Positions 56,929 through 64,000 of a stretch of 64,000 bases of DNA are shown here, piece after piece. The number at the start of each line of letters is the position of its first letter. Positions within the stretch are counted from its first letter, which is position 1. The DNA comes from Bremia lactucae (lineage: Eukaryota; Oomycota; Peronosporomycetes; Peronosporales; Peronosporaceae), in the NCBI RefSeq assembly GCF_004359215.1, contig NC_090622.1, positions 503,018 through 567,017 of the forward strand, read 5' to 3'. Below the pieces are notes generated by a model. It was not told the origin of the DNA. It saw only the letters and a list, made by a program, of their open reading frames with translations, and ran no database searches. A program made the position numbers and the translations under genes.

Positions 56929-57086
56929 ATATTGGAATGTCTTAGTTAATAAACTCCAGTGTTGAAAAAATAATTCTGATTCCGACTCAGAAGAAGGAGT
57001 GGAACGGTACGTACTCCGTCGAGTGACACGCGTTGTAATAACGACTTACTGAATGCTGAAATTATTTTTGGCCTACGGCCGAATCA
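56929..57086 (+). pseudogene. start of pol linker in C5
   Basis: Aligns with C4 at 46260-46430 (ELINSNVEN-type and DSDSE blocks) but is closed by stops. Confidence 0.6.
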
Positions 57087-57322
57087 TCAAGGGTGTAAAA
57101 TCCCTGAAATACGTGGAGTGGCACGTCTAAATCCACTGTGTGGTCGGCCGAAGTGGCACCATACTGAGTGTCAGTAGTGACACTTTTGGTGGTTCGCCAG
57201 GACCTCAAGGGTGCAATATCCCTGAGATACGTGGAGTGGCATGTCTAAGTCCACCGAGTATGGTCGGCCGAGGTGGCACCATACTGAGTGTCAATAGTGA
57301 CACTATTGGCGGTTCGCCAGGG
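57087..57322 (+). repeat. 118-bp tandem duplication in the C5 pol linker
   Basis: Two head-to-tail units, 57087-57204 and 57205-57322, differing at roughly a dozen positions; C4 has one unit. Because 118 is not a multiple of three, the duplication shifts the frame. Confidence 0.85.
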
Positions 57323-58837
57323 CATTTTGGGTCAATCCTTTCTAAGCGACACGTAAACGTTCGCTGGATAAAGATGTTGAGTTAAATAACTCCATAGTCG
57401 GATGTCGAATTAGACACCATGTCTGGAATAGAACCAATACAGGCTTGAAAATTTGGAGACGTGAATTTGCCGGCCTCAAAGAGGCGTATCGTCTCTACTC
57501 CAAAACAGAGGAGACGCAAAGCGTGTATACCCTCACAAAGTGATACGAGTGAGCAATTGCACACACTTGTAAATGATGTAACCGGTAACATCGCAGGAGA
57601 ATTTAGCCTTGCGGCAATCCCTTTATTACATGCTTTTTGGAGCTAGACGAAGTGTCGACTAATGAGTGTGGCCGAGCTTAAACGCTGGTGACCTCTAAAA
57701 TATTGGTCATTCGACTAACGATTAAGCTCATCGTCACTTCTGGACGAATCTGTCATGGATGACACAAAAGCTGCACTCCGTGCGCGGAGTGGGTCATCGA
57801 TCCTTAAAGATCCTACGGATCCATTTTATTCCCTGATTATGGAAATTCAAGATGTGGTATGTACCGATCCACCATCTGTTTACCTTCGACGCCAAGCTTT
57901 TCAATTTCCCTTTCTGTCAATCACGAGCGTTGAGCAGATTGGTCGGTGGTACTTAGGGGAGAGAATCTCTACTAAAAACATGATGGATAGGCAAGTGAAA
58001 AATGTCACTCGGCGAGGCGAGCAACGCTAGTGGCAAATGAAGAAGCCAGCTTAAGAATATAGTAGCAGTCGCGCGGATAGAGGTGTTCGTCATGAATTTG
58101 AGCTGGTTCCTGGAACCAAATACTGTGTCACACGACAGTGGCCTTTACCAAAGGAACAGTGTGATGTCATTGACGATTTTTCTTCCGTGCTAAGCATGAG
58201 GCTGAAATGGTATGAGAGAGCAAATCTCCCGATTCGACACCGACATTTTGTGTCAAAAAGCCAAATGGCAAATGGCGCATTGTACATGCTTATAATAAGC
58301 TTAATGCTGCCACTATACCAGCACAAACCTCCATTCATATAAAGGATGTTCTTCAGAACAATATGGTGGGATGTACAATGTACAGTGCGCTTGGCTTGGT
58401 CGATGATTACTACCAACTGCTCATGCGAGCTAGCGATATCCCGCTTACAGCGGTTAGCACCCCAAGCAGTATGTTGTGGGAGTGGTTGGTCATGCCACAA
58501 GGGCTTTCCAATGCTCCCGCAACATTTTATTGTCTATTGACGCAACTGTTTCGCTCCCATCGAAGTTTTGCAAAGACTTAATTCAATGATATTTTTGTCA
58601 CTATTCGTGCGGAGCAGAGTCGGTCGGATATGGAAAAGCAATTTATACCATTTGGTAGCAGTGCTCGAATGTATGCGCACAAATAAATTGTATGCCAATG
58701 CATCTAAATGCATTTTTGGAGCAGAAGTAATTCCTTTCTTAGGGTGCTTCACTGGGAAGCGAGGCCTTAGAGCGGATCCCGCTAAGGTACAAGCTATAGT
58801 AGATTGGCCGGTCCCTAAATACCAAGGATTTGCGTAA
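57323..58837 (+). pseudogene. pol: pol leader and reverse transcriptase of copy C5
   Basis: Leader frame 57461-57646 (LPASKRRIVSTPKQRRRKA, SEQLHTLVNDVTGN). RT: 58090-58260 (ELVPGTKYCVTRQW-type, PTFCVKKPNGKWRIVHAYNKL in shifted frames) and frame 58363-58581 (LGLVDDYYQLLMRASDIPLTA, VMPQGLSNAPATF). The active site corresponds to a stop followed by FNDIFV, where C4 has YFDD, so both the Tyr and the first Asp are lost. Thumb: ANASKCIFGAEVIPFLGCF (58568-58837). About 100 bp at 57890-58070 look foreign to the C4 alignment. Confidence 0.8.
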
Positions 58838-59400
58838 ATAATTAAGTCTCGCCAATTATTTACACAACTATAGCAAAAATTACGCGGATATGGCTAGGCC
58901 ATTATCTAATCTTCTTAAAAAAATGGTGCTGGACTAGCACAGAACATAATGCTTTTCAAGCAGTTAAAGATAGTCTAATGCATGCCCCAATTCTGGCACT
59001 GCCAAATCCAAATTGGTCTTTCAGCGTCGTCTGTGACGCTTCGGATTTTGCCATTGGCAGTGCTCTATTACGAACATATGTTGATGGTCGTAAACGTGTT
59101 ATTGCGTTAGAGTTACTTGCTATGAAGTATGCTCTCGTTAAATTCAGAGCTCGTCTGCTCGGCTTTTAGTCGTTTGTGATATATACAGATCACGCGTCAT
59201 TACGCACGGCGACTAAGTCGCCCCATCTCTCACAGAGAATGGCCCGATGGCTATCCTTTTTCGCCGAATACAACTTCGAGGTGAAGTATAAGCCCGGCAA
59301 GCAGAATGCTTTGGCCGATGCGTTATCACGCAGGCTGGATTATGAGATTACTCATTTGACGACTATCAATCGCCTATTCCTGAATTAATCGTTCGGCTTA
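58838..59400 (+). pseudogene. pol: RNase H of copy C5
   Basis: Frame 58978-59169 (PNWSFSVVCDASDFAIGSAL, LLAMKYALVKF) and frame 59176-59388 (IYTDHASLRTATKSPHLSQ, FEVKYKPGKQNALADALSRR) give the full Gypsy RNase H block order. A TAG (59167-59169) lies between them; around 59110 about 40 bp with the catalytic Glu region are missing. Confidence 0.84.
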
Positions 59401-59463
59401 CGCTAAGGATGAACAGTTTGTAGCTCTGCTACGAGCTCTAAAGAACTCTAATCAGGTAATAAT

Positions 59464-60835
59464 TTGCCGGCACGTTTGCATGCAAGGTTACATCGATTTT
59501 CTATCGATAATGACCTGTTGTTTTATTGCACGGACGCTGTTGATTCTCCGCGCGTCGTTGTTCCTCAAGATGAGTATTTAATGAACCGAATCCTCGATGA
59601 GGCACACGATACTATCCTCGGTGGTCATCTCGAAAGAGAGAAAAGACCTACGTCTCTGTAAGCCAGATTTATTGGTGGCCTAAACTTTACAAAAGGGTCA
59701 GTTCATACGTTCGCACATGCGAAACTTTTTAAAGGGTTAAACCCTCGGCGTATGATGCTGTGCCACTGGCAAGTCTGCCCGTACCTATAGGGTGTTAAGA
59801 GTCCATTACTATGATTTTTGTTTTCGGTCTACCTACAGATATTCAGCCGGTAACTCCGGCATAATGGTCTTTGTTGACCGATTGAGCAAAATGGCTCACT
59901 AAGCGGCCGTGCCAGATTCCATTGATGGTGATGGTACAGCTAGGCTGTTTATTGATCGCGTATCTCGACAACATGATTTGCCAGTGGCAATTGTCTCTGA
60001 TCGGACCCCCGTTTCAAGGATAAATTCTGGAAATCAATTTTCCGAGGGCTTGGCACCAGATTGGATATGTCCACTGCGGACCATCCGCAGCTCGATGGCC
60101 AAACTGAACGTGTCAATCGCGTCATTGAAGACGTTTTTACAAAGCGTATGTGCTAAGGCACCAAAGCGCTGGAACGCAATGCTCCCAGTGGTGGAATTTG
60201 CGTTAAATAACGCTGTTCATGCCTCTACAAGCTATACTCCGTTATATGTAAACGGTCGTACCCACCCGCACGTTCCATTAACGATACCACTGCAAGGTTT
60301 AGGGCTTGGTGGGGGTGAAATGGCCGATAGGCTTGCTGATTACAGCCCTGTTACCGCTCGGAAAAAAGTAAGCGAGTTTTGCGCGACGCGATTTAGTGTC
60401 TTAAGACATGTATGGGATACGATGGCTGATAGCCAAGCCAAACAAAAAGAACAAGCAGATGCCAAAGGCAGAAGCTGTGTTAATTCTTATATGGTCGGAG
60501 ACCGAGTTTTACTAAACGCTAAAAACCTACCTACCAACTTGGTTTTCGCGGTCTTCAAGACCAAATCGCGATCGCGCTTTATTGGACCATTTACGGTCGT
60601 GGCCAAGAAGATCCTAGCTTATACGCTAAACCTTCCATGCAAGCTGCGTACACACCCAGCGTTCTACGTTGGCTTGCTCAAGCCATATCGGGACCCTTCC
60701 CTCGTGGACTTGAAGGCGCTTGCATCGAGACAGGCGGTCGTGTCGCAGATTGCTCCATCCTCACCAGAATGTACAGCTGGCCCTCTAAATGAGGCTGCTG
60801 ACGCTCTAGCAGCTAGCTGCGGAAGACGGTTTTGA
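59464..60835 (+). pseudogene. pol: integrase of copy C5
   Basis: Zinc finger frame 59464-59661 (ILDEAHDTILGGHLEREK) continues out of frame with a TCET block whose second Cys position is lost at a TTTTAA. Core frame 59909-60835 (308 codons) begins FIDRVSRQHDLPVAIVSDRTP; a missing C relative to C3 at about 60006 then shifts it, so the stretch containing the catalytic Glu (DHPQLDGQTE in C3) is read in the wrong frame, and an extra T at about 60137 restores it. The rest (FALNNAVHASTSYTPLYVNG, MVGDRVLLNAKNLPT, RSRFIGPFTVVAKK, YVGLLKPYRDPS) is almost identical to C3. Confidence 0.84.
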
Positions 60836-60848
60836 GCTGCCTCAAAGG

Positions 60849-62992
60849 CAAGCTGATGATCCTTCACGAGCTCCGTGATGCACCATCTATAAGGCATGGG
60901 CATTTGGGCCGTGAAAAGACATTTTACGAGCGCCAGAGGGATTTTGGTGGCCACACCTATATCGATGGTGGCCAACTATATTCGCTCTTGCAAACAGTGT
61001 CAGAGCATTAAGCCTGCACCGTCCAGTAGTGCGCCACTAAAGCCGCTACCGATTCCAACCAACTGTTGGAAGTCGGTCAGTCTGGACTTCATGCTTGGTA
61101 TGCCGCCTGACCAAAAGGGTTGGACAAAGATCAACGTCTTTGTAAAAAATCTGAGCAAAATGGTGCATTTAGCACCATGTATAACATCGATCACAGGCAA
61201 AGAGGCAGCTCTCTTGTCTTCTGAAATACGTATACCGGATTTACGGGATGCTCGAGTCCATAATATCGGACTGAGATCCACGTTTTATGTAGGGTTTTTG
61301 GCGTCATGTGCTTGAGCTGCTGGGTAGCAAGCTCATTGTATCAACAGCCTGTCATCCACAGACCGTTGGCCAAACAAAACGTGCCAATCGGGTCGTGGTG
61401 GATGTCTAGCGCACTATAGCAACTCCCAAAGAGTGGAGCAAGCAATTCCTTTTTATGGAGTTTGCTACAAATAACAGTGTCCACGCCAGTACGGGTGAGA
61501 CACCGTTTTATATTAACGGACTGCGCCATCCTCGGACGCCACTCTCGTTTGTGCGCAGCCCGACTCTTAGTGGGGGAGGGCCCCTCACTATGCTCGGTGC
61601 GAAAGAGGGACATAGTTTCGTCAATATGACGATGACCCATGAGGGTAACATCTCAAGGACAGAAACTTGCCCTAGTGACCCTGCCAGTTTAGCAGTGGTC
61701 AATATACTACGCGTTATGACCTACCTGTCGGCGGTATCATATGCGAGTTTGATGCTTAAAGATTATGTGGAGCTCAACGCTTCGTGGATGAGCGATTAGC
61801 CATCACACGTGAAGTCCGCGACACAATGGCAAGCGCACAGGACAAGCAAAAAGAATACGCGGACTGAAATGGTCGCAAAGAGAATGAACGCTTTAGAGTG
61901 GGTAATAGTACTATTATGAGCTATTACCCTACCTAAAAATGCAATTTCTGTACTATCTGGAGGTACTACGAAGTTGTTGCCGCGATTCATTGGGCGCTTT
62001 ACGGTGGTAGGAGAGGTTGGAGACCTCACCCTCCCCCGTATACGAAGGCGCACCCCGAATTTTACGTGGGTCGTCTAGAACGGTATGTAGACGCAAATGA
62101 GGTCACATACCACCATCCGTCTAAGTAGACCGATGGTAACGCCGACTGTGGGTCGAGTGTCTTTCGGGGGAGGGGGACGGTGAAGGCGAAAAAGTATCAG
62201 CCGACCGACTCCTCCCACCACGAACAGGACTCGGAGAGCGAGGGATATCACGCGAGTAACGCGGATCCCTCAGCATTATCCTAGGTCCAATCGAGTCTTC
62301 AGGCGTTCATAACCCTGACGAGCCTTCGCTCGGACATCAACGAGATACCGAGGTCAGTCGCGATACTTGACTCTCGAGATCCGCAATACGTCGTTCAGCA
62401 GCGCTTAACGACTGTGACTGAGCGGACGAAGGTAAGGCAGCCAAGAGTAGTTAGGCGAGATCACCACTCCTATCGGGCGCCGCCTGCACTGATGGTTGCG
62501 GTTGGAAATCAACGCTTCCTTGTTGGAAGGTTGCTTGCCCACCGCTCCGTGAGGCAAGGATATCAGATCCTCGTCCAATAAGAGGTTACCCGAAGAGTTT
62601 GACTCTTGGGAACCGATCGACACCCTACGTATTGATGCGCCCGGCTTGGTGGCTGCCTATGGAAAGGAGCGCCAGCTGAGGCCTCTTCGCTAGTCTCAAA
62701 CGGACTAGCAGAAGCAGCGTTGTGAGAAGAAAAACGGCGTACAGTACCGCCGATGATTTCTTTCACACGCAAGCGGGCGAAAGTAATTCGCTGCGACCGC
62801 TGTTTCATCGCATCGGAATGCGGCGCAGGAATTCCGCCTCGTATTGGTCGGGTGTTTCATTTGAACGCAACACGACCAGGACCGGGAAAATACGCCCAAA
62901 CGATTTTCCCTGAGCCCTCCATGATTGAAAGACGCCTTATTAATTATGTGCGTCTAGAAGAGCGCGCTAGGAGCGACTCTTGGCCCGTTTAA
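60849..62992 (+). pseudogene. pol: integrase, chromodomain and tail of copy B3
   Basis: Zinc finger: NYIRSCKQCQSIKPAPSSS (frame 60896-61315) with SVSLDFMLGMPPDQKGW carrying the first catalytic Asp. Here the region missing in B1 is present but out of frame. The last block reads ACHPQTVGQTKRANRVV, where the catalytic Glu is changed to Lys. Then MEFATNNSVHASTGETPFYINGLRHP (61455-61799), a broken GPY/F region, the chromodomain at about 62510-62690 (RFLVGRLLAHRSVRQGYQILVQ) and the tail RCFIASECGAGIPPRIGRVFH (62753-62992). Confidence 0.8.
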
Positions 62993-63098
62993 ACGAAGCC
63001 ATTTAGATGGAGGGGGCATCAATGATATGCCACCCGTCACATAGCAACGTTCTTAACGACTGGCTTGTGACACCGACTGAGCACGTTCACGTGTCGTC
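60849..63098 (+). mobile_element. Gypsy family B copy B3, integrase to tail only
   Basis: Plus-strand B fragment starting in the integrase zinc finger and ending at the same B position as B1 (after CACGTTCACGTGT). It is fused on the left to C5 and on the right to a family A 3' end. Confidence 0.82.
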
Positions 63099-63170
63099 GG
63101 CGGAGCTTTAGGCTCTAAATCCTCTATTTCAGATCATTATAGATTATGGTCTGAGCATCAAGCGTTGTAG

Positions 63171-63565
63171 TTATACCCAACGGAGAAGCGGCTGCGCATT
63201 TTGGGCAGCGCTCTCATTAATGGTCGCTGCGCAAGCCAGCGCAGACGACGAGACAGCATTCGTAAATGTTGCTGTCTCCATGTTGTGAGCTATGAGAGAA
63301 GTTTGGGTGGTCAATGATGCGCCATCATCCTTCCTCATGAGCTCGTTGCCCGCATTACTACTATGAGGTGACGTTGTCAGCTCATTGTAGTGTTAAAGTG
63401 GGATGAATCCTTTAGCCCCGTTAACGCGACAGCAGCAGTAGCTGTCGGCGTTTTTACTAAGGCATTGGACGCGGCCGGAGAATTAACGCGGCGCGTGCGC
63501 TTAGTGCGAGGTTGAGTGGGCGTCTTCGCAGACGACCCACCACCGTGGCCCGTTTTACGTGGCAT
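63171..63565 (-). pseudogene. antisense ORF of copy A5
   Basis: Minus ATG at 63565 opens MPRKTGHGGGSSAKTPTQPR, basic and Thr/Ala-rich, to a TGA at 63377; one frame change later TSPHSSNAGNELMRKDDGAS...LACAATINESAAQNAQ runs to a TAA at 63171. Position and composition match the A2 and A3 antisense frames. No domain recognised. Confidence 0.42.
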
Positions 63566-63683
63566 CTTTGGCGCCTGTATGAAAATACAGGTCGCTAGAG
63601 TGATTGAGTAAACTAGCGGCGCGTAAAGCTGCTCGCAGTTCCTCGCTCCTCTTTGACGAATTTGGAAATGTAATTCGTTCTGT

Positions 63684-63692
63684 AAGGGGGTT
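63684..63692 (+). promoter_or_regulatory. polypurine tract of A5
   Basis: AAGGGGGTT directly before the LTR start at 63693, defining a 3' LTR in plus orientation. Confidence 0.6.
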
Positions 63693-64000
63693 TGTAACGG
63701 GGTGTATCGTTACATGAAATTAACACTTAAAAGTTGTTAATTAATATATTATCTACAAGGTAGATAATATTTGGAGGATATTACTTTATATAGTAATGTT
63801 CAGAATACTTATCCATAAATAGGTATAGACCATTATATCTATTTATTTCGCAGACTAATCAGCTGTAGAGATAAACAAAAGAGAGAGACAGATAAGATAA
63901 GATAAGATAAGATTTCAGTTGCATGTTTAGTATTAGCTTATAATTAAGTTAGCATTTACAAAGATAGAACAAGAGACACTTACTTATATTTAATGCAGTT
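63693..64000 (+). repeat. 3' LTR of copy A5, cut by the window edge
   Basis: TGTAACGGGGTGTATCGTTACATG start, closely similar to the A1 LTR. A (GATAA)4 microsatellite at 63891-63910 expands a shorter run in A1. The downstream hairpin region lies outside the window. Confidence 0.88.

Larger units (their letters stand above)
54839..60848 (+). mobile_element. Gypsy family C copy C5
   Basis: Plus-strand element with 5' LTR, primer site, gag, protease, RT, RNase H and integrase in order. It is cut at about 60848, within the integrase tail region, where family B sequence starts. It carries no 3' LTR. Confidence 0.86.
63099..64000 (+). mobile_element. Gypsy family A copy A5, 3' end
   Basis: Plus-strand 3' end: antisense ORF, polypurine tract and an LTR that runs off the right edge. 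It follows B3 directly. No pol of family A is present, so the unit is a B-A chimera or a truncated insertion. Confidence 0.75.

Noticed and set aside
63377..63565. Host gene encoding a basic 62-residue protein
   Set aside because: It lies between B3 and an LTR with a purine tract and matches the position of the family A antisense frames, so it is annotated as element-borne.
1..64000. Secreted effector genes (RXLR or Crinkler type)
   Set aside because: No frame shows a signal peptide followed by an RXLR or LFLAK motif.
1..64000. CRISPR array or other short regularly spaced repeats
   Set aside because: Repeats are LTRs, a 118-bp tandem duplication and one microsatellite; no spaced array occurs, and the genome is eukaryotic.

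Overview
This 64 kb window is eukaryotic and looks like the genome of an oomycete, probably a peronosporalean (Phytophthora or downy mildew type). The reasons are one host gene with two very short (68 nt) GT-AG introns, a coding style typical of that group, and heavy packing with degraded Ty3/Gypsy chromoviral and LINE-type retroelements. The species call is inference; no marker gene is present. I saw no rRNA or tRNA gene, no CRISPR array and no convincing effector gene.

The only apparently intact host gene is at 2475-5658, minus strand, three exons. It encodes a protein of about 1015 residues with an N-terminal NT-C2 (EEIG1/EHBP1-type) domain followed by a long coiled coil. Almost everything else is mobile DNA. 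Two APE-type LINEs face each other tail to tail at 6930-9770 (+) and 10293-15691 (-). The rest comes from three Gypsy families, here called A, B and C.

Family A has LTRs that begin TGTAACGGGG and end CCCCGTTACA. Its copies are A1 (1-1743, -), A2 (22336-28147, +), A3 (48355-54838, -) and A5 (63099-64000, +). Family B copies are B1 (15692-22335, +), B2 (42600-45828 plus 48242-48354, +) and B3 (60849-63098, +). Family C copies are C1 (28148-30532, -), a gag remnant C1b (30533-31393, -), C2 (31394-37761, -), C3 (37916-42599, -), C4 (45829-48241, +) and C5 (54839-60848, +).

The nesting order can be read directly. C3 sits inside a B LTR with a perfect ACACA target duplication. A solo A LTR (48598-48964) sits inside the A3 3' LTR with a perfect ATATG duplication. 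C5 sits just upstream of the A3 gag start. C4 sits inside the B2 reverse transcriptase without any LTRs. All element genes are broken by stops, frameshifts or deletions, although single active sites survive: protease DSGA in B2 and C4, and RT YFDD in A2 and C4.

The most interesting signal is a set of antisense reading frames. Between the chromodomain and the 3' LTR, families A and C both carry a recognisable ORF on the strand opposite to gag-pol. In family C its protein sequence is shared between two diverged copies, C2 and C3. Other points of interest are a perfect palindrome in the C LTR with a compensatory change, near-identical patches between otherwise diverged inverted copies C3 and C5, and a primer-binding site shared by families B and C.
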